From contig JASJZH010000003.1 in NCBI GenBank assembly GCA_037178975.1, positions 186,001 to 250,000 on the forward strand: a stretch of 64,000 nt of DNA. The letters run 5' to 3'. This DNA comes from Oscheius tipulae. Its lineage: Eukaryota; Nematoda; Chromadorea; Rhabditida; Rhabditidae. A program made the translations under genes and the position numbers. The notes beneath the pieces were generated by a model that was not told where the DNA came from, ran no database searches, and saw nothing but the letters and a program-made list of their open reading frames with translations. Of the stretch, positions 1 through 12,124 are shown one piece after another (within the stretch, counting starts at the first letter, position 1; each line of letters opens with the position of its first letter).

Positions 1-219
1 AACGCCGATCTCTGGCTGTGATATCGAGCAATAAAGTCAGCTTTCTGTTCTTTTGACCCCATGCAAAAACCGGTTTCTCCTCTTGTTTACTCCCTATCAG
101 TCTCTGTCCAGCTGACCACGTACCCATGCTCGCCCGAATGCCATGTCAGAAGCCATAAAGATAAGAATTGACTCTAATCCCCCAACACAGTAGTCCCAAA
201 TCGGCTTAACTGTTGAAAA

Positions 220-2466
220 ATGTCCTCGTATCACTACCTATTCCCCGACGTGATGCGCATGAGCGCTGAGTTCAACAGTCCCTCGGCGGTTTATGAGCCT
301 GGAAGTGAGGTCACAGGGACCATTGTCTTCGAGTGTGATCGACAGCTACCTGTGAGTTTTTCAGCTTCCGTTTACCTGAAATTTAAGGCCAAATTCATTA
401 CGGTTACGGCCGAAGGTATTGCCTTTAACTCATTTATGAGAATTGATGTTTCGACTAGAGGTGGAGGGTGAGTCTCTCTCTGTATCGCTGTTTCTTAGTA
501 GCTCTGTAGCTTTGTCTCTCTTTCTCCCTGCCTCTTTGTCTCTCTACCTCACATTTCAGTGTCTCTGGAGCTACCATGAACTATCTGAAACAGTCTCAAG
601 CTCTCTGGATAGCTAATGAACAGAGCAGTGACAGCTATCTGGGCAAGGGAACCCATCGCTTTCCCTTCTCCTTCCAGCTTCCAGTTCATTGTCCTCCCAG
701 TTTTGAAGGTGAGTACAAGAACCATAGATGATCCTTCTCTCTCTAAACAGTTTCCACTCTGTCACACACACCGGCAGCCATAATACCTCGCTCAAATACA
801 CAAATTCCCCCCTACAGCCCGGCATCGTTCTCTTTCGTCGGCAGGCGCCGCGTGACCACCGCGGGCCCAAACTAGAACCGTGCCGTTTTTCCTGGCAACA
901 TACTTTCGCTTTCTCTACAAAACCATGGAAGCTATTGGCAGCTTTCATGGTCCAATAACAAGGTTTTTCCAGAAACAATCCCCATTCAATTATGCTTATC
1001 TGTCCGCATTTCCCGCCATTTTTGGACAGCGTTCGACCTCGTGTCCATAAAGTTTTGTTTCAGCTATGAGCGGTGCACTTCGCTACCAACTACGAGTAGA
1101 AGCAGATGGACAGCTGATTCCGAACAAGATTCCTTTCACAGGTAAGGTCACAGTATCTGTCTCTGTCTCTCTGTCAAAATAGGATTTCGACCAGTTTGTC
1201 TTTGATCTCTCACTGATCTGTCACTCTCTCTGTATTCGTTTGATCTTCCAAGGGAGGCTAGTCTTATGGGTAAAAGTTAGGGGATAGACATGACGACAAA
1301 GTGGCTATTTCTAGTTAGAACTCAGGCTGACTCATCTATGTTCAATGGTAACTCCAGACAACTCTATATGCTCTTACATAAAAATCTTACAGATCTTTGT
1401 ACTCTCATTTCATTTTCAGTCAATCCACGAGCCGATCTCAACCAGATGCCACAAGCCTTACTCCCAATCACAATAGACAAGACGAAGGAAATCAAGTCTG
1501 GTATAACTAGACACAAAGGAGAGGTCATTCTCAAGGTTTGACTACCTTTTGTTGTCCAAAAATCAACCGATTGCAGGGTCAGATCCCGAAGTCCGGCTTC
1601 GTGCCAGGTGAAGAGATCACAGTCGATCTGCATGTCAAAAATAATTCGAACGAGAAATTCACTAAGGCTGAACTGAAATTATACCAAAGGGTTCTTCTAA
1701 GGGGAGCCATTGATATCACTTCAATGCCTTCCAGCGCTTCCGCGAATATGATTCAGCATTTGGCGGACGAATCGCAGGAAATAAGAAAAGTTGCCAAGTC
1801 TGCAGAGGTGAGGGAAAGATAGAGAGGTAGAGAGAAAGAGAGAGAGAGACAAATAGAGAGAGACAAAGAGAGACAGAGCGAAGAGACAGTTTCCTCTGAT
1901 TTTTCTTCGCAGCTAGTCCAAATCGCCAAAAACTCCCTTACCACCTTACGACTCTGCCTCCGAATCCCGGCTGTGGCTCAAAGTTTTGACTCATGTGCCA
2001 TCATCAAGCTTGAATACTTTTTAAAGGTTGATAAGAGATTCACGCATCAAAAAAAAGCTTCAGATCAAGCTAAAACACGGCTCAAAGCTTCACCCTTCTA
2101 TCAAGGTAGACGCTCCTATTATAATAGGCACTATTCCGATCATACAAGGTGGAATTCATCTACCTGTAGAAGTCGACGATCTCATAGATTTCTCAGCTCC
2201 TCCGGCTTATTCAGAAGCTCCTGGATGTGAGTTTTGTGGTTTTCTGACTTTCTTTCGGTCTCTGTATTTCTCTATCTTACTCAAAGTTCCAGGTTCCACT
2301 TCGGCCTTGTCCTATCAAGAGAGTGTCTTTGGTAGGCACGGAACCACAAAAGAAACCACTAATCTTGAAGTAAGAGATATTTCTTCAAACATTTCGAGTA
2401 TTTCAGCCGTTTGCCCCTAGGTACCCCTTCTACGACCTGCCTGCAAAAGAAGAGTTCACTTGCTGA
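220..2466 (+). CDS. Alpha-arrestin (ARRDC-type) protein, 9 exons
   Basis: Predicted 411-residue arrestin-domain protein, of the kind that links membrane cargo to ubiquitin ligases or endocytosis. Exons: 220-467, 560-708, 1064-1141, 1420-1535, 1577-1807, 1913-2026, 2064-2226, 2293-2369, 2407-2466; every junction keeps phase. The N-terminal half shows YEPGSEVTG and the FPFSFQLPVHCPPSFEG strand pair typical of arrestin N domains. The C half has SGFVPGEEITVDLHVKNNS and VDAPIIIGTIPI, both arrestin C-domain hallmarks. The last exon gives FAPRYPFYD, a family-like tail; without that final splice the frame ends a few codons earlier. The start is the first ATG (MSSYHYLF). A polyA-like AATAAA lies near 2525. 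No PPxY motif was seen, so the ligase partner is open. Family certain, orthology not assigned. Confidence 0.9.
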
Positions 2467-2706
2467 CAGTAATTCATAACAGTTTATTGCTAAAAGAGAT
2501 TAAAGCTCTGCTCTCAACAAAAAGACAATAAATATATCCCTACACTGAAACCGGAAAACGTGGGGTTGGATTTGGCTGGAAGACGTAGGGGGCAACGAGG
2601 GCAGAAAAGGAAAGAAGACCATGGACCCATAATCGCGGAAAAGGGGGGGGGGACAAAGTGAACATAATGGACTAGAAAGAAACGACTTTTTTCTCCCAAA
2701 AAAATA

Positions 2707-4415
2707 TCACAGAAAACGGGCAGAAGGAAGGATATGGAGAACAGGATGACGGTCATGTCTGTCGGGATGAGGAGAGGACAGGGAGTGAGAGGTGGAGACC
2801 CGCAAAAGAACCCAAGAGAGATGTGTGTGGAAGAGACGAGCGAGACTATTTTGGCAATTGGGGCACCTTGTCCGCGAAGACGTCGTCCTGTATTTGGAGC
2901 TTTTGACAGAACTGTAAAATGGACAAACCTTTCCCATGTTGGCTCGGGAGGAGGCAAAGGCTGCTTCGATGACCGACTCGTTGGTACCGATCCGGAGGGC
3001 ACGATCGACGCCAAACGGCTTCAGATGGTAGATGAGGTACTCGAGCGCGTACATCAGATTCGCATTGACGTAGTGGAAAGAGATAGCGTAATCTGGAAAT
3101 GGTTCATGGTCATGGATTGCAGGTCTCTCAGTCTCTGTCTCTCAGTCTCGCAGACTCTCAGTATCTCAGTCTCTCTCCCTTTCTCTGTATGTCTTCTCCT
3201 TACCTGAGCAACATCCCGGCCCCTGATCCATAGGATAGTAGGTATACTGCCAGAACCAGAAGGACGGATCCACATGTCCTGGGGCGAGATGATGTTCCGG
3301 CACAAAGGGCAGCATTCGGTGATGTCCGTCTCCGTCTCTCGAATCGCCGGCCCGAACTCCGACCTTCTCCAGACACTTGCCCATCTCCGCGTCCTCGGCT
3401 CCACTGTGATGCGCCTTGCACTTCTTGTCATCCGGCAGTCCGTCCACCACGAATCGCTTCAAAGCCTCTCGACTCAGCACGTAGCCGGCTCCTCCACTCA
3501 TGTAGCCCTGTTTGGTGAAGGGTTTGAACTTCATTCCGAACCAGACGGGCTCGTCCGGCGAATGAGCCAACAGCATGTAGCGCAGATTCTCCAGCACGAC
3601 GTAGGTATCGTCGTCAGCTTTCAGGAACCAGTCGTATTCGTTCTACAGGTCAAAAATATGAACAACTAAGGAATTATCTCACCAAATAGTGGTCGTGGAC
3701 GTACTTGTAGGCTCCTTTGGTCTTTGCCCACAGCCAGTCGCGTCCCTCGGAGATGTTCAGATTGACGGCCGGCAGATCGGGATCGTCCTCGGACGACATG
3801 AAGAGCCACTTGTTGCACCTCTTGGCCCATGTAGCCTTGACGTGTCTGGCCCTCTTCTCGTGATTCTGCTTGCCGGTCAAGATCCAGCAGAAGACGCGAA
3901 CTTTGCTCGAAATCACGTCGGCTACCTCGCGTTCACCTAGATTTGATGATTGAGAAGTGGAAAATTAGTAAAGTACCTGCATGATGATGTCCTGAGGTCT
4001 CGTTGAGATGAAATTCGACAGCGTCGCGGGGAGCGTGACTGTCATCAACTTCGTCATCGCCGTGAGCATCATGGTGCTCCGCATGTTGGTGTCGTTCGCC
4101 TCGTAGAATATAGCCAGTGTCAAAGGTTGTCTGGAGGTTATGATTTGGGCTGGCAGAGAGACGGAGAAACAAAAAGAGACAGTGAGAGACAGGGAGACAG
4201 CGATACAGAGTGGTAGAGAAACAGAGAGACAGAGAGTCAGAAAGACAGAGAGACAAAAAGACAGAGTGACTGACAGAAAAAGAAAAACAGAGACACATAC
4301 TTACCACTCCCGGCGAAGAGATGAGAGACAACGAGAGGCCGAGCAGCACTCCAAGCGCCACGTAGAGTATGGGCGATGCACGGGGCCAGGCTGCCATCAA
4401 ACCATCTGAAAACAT
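2707..4415 (-). CDS. C1GALT1: Core 1 beta-1,3-galactosyltransferase (T-synthase), 5 exons
   Basis: Type II Golgi enzyme expected to add galactose from UDP-Gal to O-linked GalNAc. Exons in coding order: 4305-4415, 3977-4130, 3683-3936, 3204-3642, 2707-3092 (about 447 residues). A short cytoplasmic tail and signal anchor ([17 protein letters not shown]) precede a His/Asp-rich stem. The catalytic part has [23 protein letters not shown], the metal-binding ADDDTYV, a GGAGYVLS acceptor loop and EDAEMGKCL, all C1GALT signatures. [12 protein letters not shown] is rebuilt across the last junction. TTTCAG lies inside the first codons, directly before ATGG, so a trans-splice acceptor may make the in-frame ATG at 4397 the real start. 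The last 60 residues are unusual and the end is less certain. A polyA-like AATAAA on this strand (2483-2488) falls in the 3' region of the convergent arrestin gene. Confidence 0.92.
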
Positions 4416-7400
4416 GACTGTTCGTTGTCGTTGTGAGAGAGAAATTATAGAAGAAGTTTTGAGTAAGTGTCAGGGACCTTTACAGAAACAGTGTCTTGCT
4501 TTTTAACGTCTACATGGTAGCCTACTCACTGTTTTTGAACTACCGAAGGTAGCAGGTAGTTTGAATAAGCACCCCGGGAGGGAGAACCAGTCGGCCGACC
4601 GAATAATATGCCTTGCCACAGTCAAACAGATCAACATCACAAAGTTTTTCTAAGAAATGGGCAAGAAACTAACTTGAGGAGAGGAACTGTTTCTGTGGAC
4701 GAGAGCACATGGGCCTGGAGGGGGACGTTTAATGACTGTCTCTGCACTGACAGTGGAAACTTTTGAAACTTTTTTTTATGATGTAATTAGAAGTTTTTTT
4801 TACACTTTTTTGGGAGAACAATAGTGTAAAAACAATATTTTTGTGTAAGACGAAAAGAAAAAGTCGTAAGAGGTAAACAAGCAAAGTACATATGTTTAAA
4901 AAAAAGTTTTTTTGCAATAAAAGTGTAACCGAAGAAGAGAGACAGAGTCACGGAGAGACAGGAAGACAGACAAGGAAAAACCAGACAAAACTGTAATATC
5001 CAGAAATTGACGTGATTGAACCAAAAATATTGACCAATTTCTCGAACTGTACGGGGCAGGACACCTGGAGTCGGTGTCATAAATTGTAAACAGACAGCGA
5101 TTATGTTAAACGCCCCTTTTTAACCGTTCTTTTGGCACGTAAACTACTGAAAATGGCTTATAATAAGAATTAGGAGACCGCTTGACCCTCCACTGGGACA
5201 ATGGCAACAGCTGTGAAGGTGCTGCCATCGACGTGCAGCTGTCAGTAGAACAAAAAGTCCTGAAAAGTCCGAAAATCGCCTGTTTTTCGGTCCAGTTTGA
5301 AAAGAGAAAGCATGCGAACACGCCGGGAGAGAAGGCGAAAGCTACGAAGCGAATGCTGGGGATTTGGAACAAGCCATACGACCGATAAGCAACTGATCGG
5401 GCGAGAGAGGGGAATCGATAAGCTCGCTTGAATAACGAGCCCTGGGGAGGAGATAAGAAGAGGGTTTGAAACGGGAAGGTTGTAGAAGAGATAAGAAAAA
5501 TATATTCCTATTTACCTGTCTGTCTCTCTGTCTCTCTGTTCCTTTGTCTCTTTCTCTCTCTGTCTCTCAGAAAAACGGTCCCTAATCATCGCCATCTATC
5601 ATAAAATGTTCGAAAAGAAACGCTCAAAATAAAAACCAAAACAGAATGACTCACTCATCGGGAAGCTGTGGCCGCTTGGAACACTTTTTGAAGCGCAAAC
5701 ACCAGAACCACCGTCGGGAGGGAAGTGCTCGTGCTTTTTAAAGATCCACATCACATCCTACGTGTAAGTATCAAACATGCTCACGGCATAAAATCACTTC
5801 TCAAACTGTTTGACTAGATAAACGTGTGTGCCTTGCATAGCTGGAACTATTAGACTGCTACTGTTCAAACTTTCGAGGTGATAAGAATCAACGGGAAACT
5901 AAGACGAAATCCTTGACCAGACAGATTTTCACCTCTCTCCAACGGCAGACAGCGGGAAGAGGTGTCTCATTTCCTGCTTGAGGTCCTCACGGCCGGTCTC
6001 TGCAGCCTGGCTATTTGTTTAGACTCTCTCCCAAACCATTCAGAAGAAGAACTCTAAACTCTTTTTCACACTCTTAGACAAGCAGAGAGGTGGCGAGATG
6101 GGCACTTCCGGACTTTTGTTTTGATCGTGGTCAAGACTCTTCAACGAGCCAGAGAGGCGGAGAGACAAAGAGATAGAAAGACAGAGGCGCAGTCGACAGG
6201 TATCCTTGTCTGCAAGATAGCTCCCTGGTTTCCCAAAACCGTTCCCCCTTCTTCCCTAACACACTCTCACACAAGCTGTCATCACTTGAGAGCAAGGGGG
6301 ACGCTCTCAAGAGGACGGCGGTTAGCAGGCAAGGACACGCGCTCCTGTGTCCCTCTCTCTCTGTAAGTGGACATATTCACACTTTTTGTATGTAGTAGAT
6401 AATAGAATAGGCAGCTATAGCCAGACATGTAAAAAATAAGAGGTCAGGCAATGGGAGAAGGCAAAGAACTGGGTCGGGCAGTTTTGCTGTGCGGTTAGCA
6501 GGTAAGTTTTGACCTTGGAGTTGATAGGGGGAAGAATAGCAGTTTGTAGAGATGGTTTTCCAAGTTTTTTGTCTTTTTTTATGCCCCTGGACAGTTTACT
6601 TGGAAACCACGCACTTTTTGACCAGAAAGACAGCATTTTTCGGCATTAAAGCTTTGAACTTTTGGTGTGCCCTGGAATGTTTGGGTGACAAGACCTGTGG
6701 GGAAGGGTACGGGAGGAACTGTAAGCTGCTAGAGGACGTACTGTTTAACTGTCGAGGTTATGGCCTGAAGCAATAAACTATGAAGACAGAATATCTAACT
6801 GTGGAGTATGTGAACAGCTAAACCTGAAGTTACAAGCCATATAAAGACAGAATATGTGGTGTGGAAAAGAGGTCTGTCTGCCGAGGCAGTTTTCTAATTG
6901 TCATCCACTTGTTGGCCTCCAACAATAACGGAGAGAGTGAGACAGGGAGAGGTGGAAGGACGTGTCAAGAACAAATATGGGGACCCACTTTTCTCCCATC
7001 CAACAAATCCAATAGGGATAGTGAATGTTTGATTGTTTGAAATTGAAACGTGGGAAAAGTGAGTCGCGAAGTGAGAGAGGATTATCTTGCGTGGCGACGG
7101 CTGCACAAGCCAACAGCGCTGCCAGGAATCGGATAGCCGTGTTGAACAACCGGGGAAATGACAAAATCCACAGAAATGGGAAGATCTTGAACCTGACTCT
7201 CCTCAAGAGTTCAACAAAGGGTAACTATAGGCTTACGGGAGAGTCAATGAACCAGCTCAGCCGGTTTTGCGGTCTATGTCCTATCCGGTCAAATCTCGCC
7301 AATAAATCGTAATTGGCCTCCTCCCATGGAGGGAATCACAGAGAGACTGGTTTGTATACTTTGGTCTGGTTTGAACTTAAACAAAAAACGACCTCAGGTA

Positions 7401-9110
7401 TTCCAAACGCTAGGACTGAACGGAAAAGGTGTGGCTCTCTGTATCTGCTCAAGGTCTTAAGATCAAAATGGCTAAAGAAGGAAGAATAATAGGATCAACT
7501 TTTCTATCAAAAAGCTAGGAATAGACCAGGAAACAGTTTTATACGTATTCCAAGGCTATTTTGACTTGTATGTCCTTGACTCATACCCCTTCTATTGAAG
7601 TTTCGGAGCCACGGTGCAGGTGATTCAGACTCTTCGGGAAAAGACGAAAGAAAGGGGAAGAAACAGCCAAGAATTGGGAAGCACAGCCATATTTTTGAAC
7701 AAAAAACTGTATGAGAATGTCACATATACTCGTGGAAGATCTACGGAGGCTGTGGGAATAGGAAGAGCCGTTGGTAGCAACGAAAAACTTTTAGAGCTGT
7801 CAGTGCCAAATGGTTCCTTCCCCTCTCTCCTCCCACAAGCCCTCAAAAGGTAAACACAGCCGGCGGCTAAATAACGCGAACACGTAGTGGGAAGCCACCC
7901 TGTCCCGTCTCTTTCGGTGTTAGCTCAGGCCAATGGGAGAGGAGAGGACACGTAGTTATGATCGGGATAATGACTGTATTGTATTGAACTGGTTGCGAAG
8001 GACCCATTGAAGAGAGGATGGTGGGAATCATTGGATAGAGAGACAGAGAGATAGGCATAGGGGCTCAAAGAGAACGCCATGCATTAAAAAGTATCCCGAA
8101 TCTGGCTGGCAAATATCCCAACGTGGCTTAGACGGGTTCAGTGCCAAATATTCGTGGATTTTCCGGTCAGAGCTGATCAAATAACGGAAATAAATTGGCG
8201 CTTTGAGAATTTTTGACCGGGAAACACATTTATATCATTGCTTGAGAAAAACACACGAAAAGCAGAGGAATGTCTTAAAACGAGAAAGCTTTTAAATGAA
8301 AAAGAAGTGTGTAATATTACCGTCTTTATACTTTTTCAAGGCCATAAAACAAAATGGGACATGAATAATTGACAGGACGGGAGGTGTCATAACGCCTCCG
8401 CCGGTCCGAATAGCTTAGAGATCGGCAAACCGGCCAGAGGCCGGTTGCGCGTTGACCGCAGTCAGCCGTTCCTTGCCCCCCGAGTGGAGCCTCGTTTTCG
8501 GGCTCACGCCACAGAGTCAGCTCGGCCGCAGTTGCCGCACGCGACGTGAGAGCCTATCCTCTCATAGTTTATGTGCCCGCCAAGGTCATTTTGAGAGGGC
8601 TTGCGGGAGAGGAGCAGGTGCTTTTGACAGAACAAATTATGGAAAATTTAAATTTGAGGCATGCCGAGCATGAATGCGAGTCTATTAGAGTCACAAATTT
8701 ATGGCCGTTGTCAAGGAAACAGCAAGACTTTTATCTAGGATTTTTCAGAAAATACATTAGAGACTATCCAAAGGGCAAATGTGTAGCCGGCTTTAGCCTT
8801 TGAACAAGGAAAGTTCCTCTCTTAGCCCGAGACATAGCACCCAGGAGCAAAAATCTTCTGTCACCTTGTCTCTCTGTCCCCTAGACTGAATCTTTTCACC
8901 GTTCCTATTATTTTTCTACACAATTCATATGATTCATCAACCGTAAAAGCTGCTCAAAAATAGAGCACGGTTCTTATCTGAAGAGGTGTTGTTTACCTTA
9001 GAAAAACTGATAAAAGGCCCCCCTGAGAGTATTGGAGCTTTTCTGTCACTAAGACGTCAAGAATCTGTCTGTACTGAGACTATTCGGTCAATTTCCTACT
9101 AATAGTATCG
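4416..9110. other. Long intergenic stretch without a convincing protein gene
   Basis: About 4.7 kb with only short frames in all six readings and no recognisable domain, hydrophobic leader or phase-compatible splice chain. It holds T-rich and A-rich runs near 4770-4920, short TCTCTG-type simple sequence near 5515-5575, short imperfect repeats containing AAGACAGAATAT near 6783 and 6845, and the GC-rich patch at 8370-8560 listed separately. It presumably contains 5' regulatory sequence for the flanking galactosyltransferase and the 9.1-kb membrane gene. A GATA-like TGATAA sits near 9008. Confidence 0.5.
8370..8560 (+). ncRNA. Candidate structured non-coding RNA (GC-rich, several hairpins)
   Basis: A sharply GC-rich island in an AT-rich intergenic region. 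Visible stems: GGAGG/CCTCC around a 9-nt loop near 8370-8392, a perfect seven-base-pair ACCGGCC-AGA-GGCCGGT hairpin near 8430-8446, and a GTGgAGCC/GGCTcaCGCCAC pairing near 8480-8512. No family (RNase P, MRP, SRP, U snRNA) could be assigned. The plus strand is only a guess because the stems read on both strands. An overlapping frame of about 85 codons begins with GTG and shows no domain, so it was not called. Confidence 0.22.
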
Positions 9111-9831
9111 ATGACCAGCTATCCTCCCGGAACTGGATGCCTCTGCTGGTCAGCTAGGGTGAGTTGAGAGTTGGAACCTTTGCTTCGGAACAAGTAATGT
9201 CTAATGTTACAACTTCCAGAACTGTCTCATGCTATGGACCGGTCTCAGCATAGCGTTGACCTCTCTCGGAGTCATTCTCTCCTTCGCCACCGGCGAATGG
9301 ACATTCAGCAATAGTAATGAAGTTGTTAGCTTCATAACAGCGGTCATTAGTGTAGATTTTGACTGTCAATTTCACAAAACTAAGATTTTCAGATAGGTGT
9401 CTGTTTATTTGTATTTTTGGCAGCTGCCCTGAAAAGGAAGATCCTTCTAAAAGTTGGATTCTTTCTTATTGTGAGTCACGATGAAGTTAGAAACAGATAG
9501 GCAGAGAGCACAGTGACCCAGACAGAGGCAGAAAGATTTAACTTCAACTTTGCTTTCAGATTATGAACATTTTGGCACTTATAGTCGGCTGCATTCTGTC
9601 AATACTGATAGTCACTGGCTCAATTGGAAATCTCTACTTTACGAACAAGGGAGGAGCTATAGCCTTTCTTGTCATTTTCTATATCGTAGCTATTTTTGGT
9701 AGGGAGACCTTCATTATTTGTTAAACAATAGTTTAGTGCAATGCCTTCTAGCCTGGACGATTCGTCGAACTATCAAAGAAATCAATCTCGACGTCTACAA
9801 TCTACCAAGTCATAATCCGTATCAAGCATAA
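9111..9831 (+). CDS. Small four-helix membrane protein with Cys-rich N terminus (family 1), 5 exons
   Basis: Predicted 158-residue membrane protein of unknown function. Exons: 9111-9158, 9220-9351, 9393-9470, 9560-9698, 9752-9831. It has a short Cys-containing N terminus (GTGCLCW), four hydrophobic segments, a basic KRKILLK step before helix 3, and an AWTIRRTIKE tail just after helix 4. The same exon layout and the AWTI-K/R-x-T-L/I-x-E tail recur in the minus-strand genes at 14.7-18.5 and 24 kb, so this is a diverged paralogue. N-terminal cysteines could be acylated (inference). TGATAAAA lies about 100 nt upstream and AATAAA overlaps the stop. Not recognised as a named family. Confidence 0.8.
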
Positions 9832-9938
9832 TAAAGTCTATGTCTCTCTGATTTTCCTCGTTCAGAAATTCATACACCCTTTCCCCAGATGTTGATTCAA
9901 GAGTCAGGGCCAACAGCTCAGTCTCTTATCGGCAATCG

Positions 9939-11812
9939 ATGGTTCAGATGACGGCCTCTCTGCGATCACCCGTATCGTCTTTGTACTCTTCTTACAGCCG
10001 ACCAACTAGTCTTTTTGGGCATGTTGATGGAATTCTGTTAGTATTTGTAGTTTCAGTGCTGATTTCTGTGCCAGGTGCCATGGTGTTTTCGGCACGGATG
10101 AGATTCATATGGCTGTGGAGAATACACGCTGGCATCAGGACTGCTTCCGGTACTTTTCCACTTTTTCGAACATTCTTTTCTTTCAGATGTGCCCAATGCT
10201 TCTGTCCGCTAAATGGAGAGATTTACTACTTTTTTGAAGGCCGTCTATATTGTAAGCACGATTTCGAGATTCTTTATTCACCGGTTTGCACTGCATGTTG
10301 TAGGTTTTCCAATCTGCCCAAATAGATAGTTTCAGCCCAATACGTTGTCGGTGTCGTGAAAAAAGCTCTCAACAAATCCTATCATTCACATTGTTTCAAT
10401 TGCTCGGATTGTGGTTCCTCGCTGGAAGACGGGGTTTGGAACAATGATGGTCGACCGACGTGCAAACAATGCTACGATAAGATACCGAAGAAAGCCTACT
10501 ATATTTGTACACAATGTGAGTGTCTCTCTGTCTCCATCTGAACCGTGACTTTCTAGGCAAGCGACCAATAGACGACGAAGACCTTCTCCGTCGTGGACAC
10601 GACTTTTTCCACGCCTGTCATTTCGACTGCAGTGAGTGCAAAACTACTCTCACGAAGACAGCAAGAGAACTCCGTGGGAAGCTCTACTGTCCTCGATGCT
10701 ACGACACCAAATGTGATGTTTGTGCCGGTTGCAGAAAGGTGATTGATCCACAGGAGGAGAGGAGCATCTTCGTTCTCGACAAACATTACCATGTCGAAGT
10801 TTCTGATCACCTCGAACTCCAAAACCATCTCAATTTCAGCATTTCCGCTGCTACGACTGCGGGAAACAGTTTCTCGGTCAGGAACACTTTGAGAAGAACA
10901 AGAATGCTTTTTGTAAGGACTGCTTTGTGGAGGTAGGGAAGCGGTTATCCTTTTTTGTGCGTGAGGAAGTTGTATCCGGTGTAGTGGTTCGCAGATGGAG
11001 GGGGTGGCGCCACAGTTGGACCGAATTGCTGGAAACCGAATTGGAATGTCTTCATCTCTCTTACTCTAAAGCGCAACAATGTCTGTCTGTCTGTACGTAA
11101 GCACCGCGGCGGCGGGAGATGCAGCACAGCCGCTCCCCTCAGCTCAGCTGGTAGCGCGCCGGGCTTTGAATCTAAGCAATATGGGTTCTATCCCTGTCGA
11201 TGTTTCAAAGACGGCTGATTGCTAAAGTACTTACCTGAACCTGTCGCTCGTGCTCCTCCTTCATGATAGATTCTATACTCTTTCCTTTAGGGAAAGATTT
11301 CACTTTCATATCCAGGAAGTCCAGTCGGAAAGGGTCGTGTAGGCCCAGAACGGCCGCAGAGAGGAGGAGCAGTAGGCAAAGGCACCGCATTAAAGTGATG
11401 GATTAGCGCATCCGAAACGGCAGGTGGATATAAAATGGTCTGTTCAAACAGAACGTGTCAGAAAAAAGTGGGGAATCGTCAATGATCAGGGCGGAAGTTC
11501 ATGGTCAATTCAGCACCACAAACCAAGACACAAACCAGGGTGGGAGAACGTAGTATTTTCCAGCGATACGGTGACTACTGCTTCCTCTGCCAGACAGGCT
11601 TAACTGGGACGAGTGTTCGTCTCTTTGGAAAAGGATGGTGTGCTGGATGCTACTCCTGTTGGATATGTTACACCAAGTTGTCCCACAAGTAAGCAAAAGT
11701 GACATACTTTTCGAAAGCTTATAGGGATAAGGTCCTGGATTACGATCTTAAGCCGGTCTGCAAGAAATGCTCCAAGAACAAGAACTTCCAAAAGAGTCTT
11801 GAGAATAAATAA
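9939..11812 (+). CDS. unc-97: PINCH adaptor, five LIM domains, 8 exons
   Basis: Focal-adhesion scaffold of the integrin-linked kinase complex; in nematodes it acts at muscle attachments. Exons: 9939-10036, 10057-10149, 10187-10299, 10336-10515, 10557-10798, 10840-10932, 11564-11688, 11725-11812, giving 343 residues, the usual PINCH length. LIM1 begins CARCHGVF and runs through CAQC; LIM2 has HCFNCSDCGSSL; LIM3 CKRPIDDEDL and HFDCSEC; LIM4 CAGCRKVI and HFRCYDCGKQFLG; LIM5 CFLCQTGL, ending LKPVCKKCSKK, a typical PINCH C-terminus. The zinc-ligand Cys/His are present in all five. Introns are 20-41 nt except the 631-nt intron 6, which houses an opposite-strand gene. The intron assigned at 10037-10056 would be only 20 nt, so the first junction deserves care. 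Confidence 0.92.
10945..11390 (-). CDS. Nested small secreted protein in a PINCH intron, 2 exons
   Basis: Predicted 79-residue secreted protein read opposite to PINCH and lying wholly in its intron 6. Exons in coding order: 11235-11390 and 10945-11028. Exon 1 starts MRCLCLLLLLSAAVLG, a strong signal peptide, and ends at a good donor (GTAAGT). The next exon follows GGTTTCCAG and reads QFGPTVAPPPPSANHY to the stop, in phase. The mature part is charged, then proline-rich; no cysteines beyond the leader and no known domain. Confidence rests on the leader plus the clean splice pair. It could be a short secreted peptide or a cuticle/gut product. Confidence 0.6.
11131..11202 (+). pseudogene. tRNA-like element (degenerate)
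   Basis: Carries a good A-box/D-arm (AGCTCAGCTGGTAGC) and a B-box-like GGTTCTATCCC at tRNA spacing, but the acceptor arms do not pair and the T-loop has lost its invariant purine. Lies in PINCH intron 6. Best read as a tRNA-derived pseudogene or short SINE head. Confidence 0.45.
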
Positions 11813-11931
11813 TGCCATTTTGTGCAGAGAAAGTGAAACGAAGTGAAAAGTGAAAAGTTGCCAGGCCGATTTTCCGGGATGCCTCTGTGGAAACTACACG
11901 GAAACTACAAGAGACCTTTCTATCTCTATTT

Positions 11932-12018
11932 CTGAAAGTGCCTGTGCCTTGAAATTGAAACAGTTGACACCAACATAATTGACTCTGACTCATTCTCACC
12001 ATATTATTTCTCTTCTCA
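11932..12018 (+). repeat. Copy 1 of an approx. 85-nt direct repeat
   Basis: Begins GAAAGTGCCTGTG and continues to a CTTCTC end; closely matches 14064-14150 by eye (roughly four bases in five identical). It lies about 110 nt upstream of the ATG of a degenerate membrane gene at 12125, so it may be a duplicated promoter segment. Confidence 0.6.
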
Positions 12019-12124
12019 GTTGACCATTTTTGAATTTCCCAGGCGATAAAAAGACGGGGAGATATAGAAAGCTAACGAACAGCTCTTGAAGAACAGAGCT
12101 TCAACTAAGGCTCTTTCTACAAGA

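Noticed and set aside
2514-3014. 166-codon minus-strand frame overlapping the galactosyltransferase 3' part
   Set aside because: Different frame from the enzyme, whose spliced reading carries the family motifs.
8546-8803. Plus-strand frame of about 85 codons in the gene-poor region
   Set aside because: Begins with GTG, has no ATG, domain or splice partners, and overlaps the GC-rich island.
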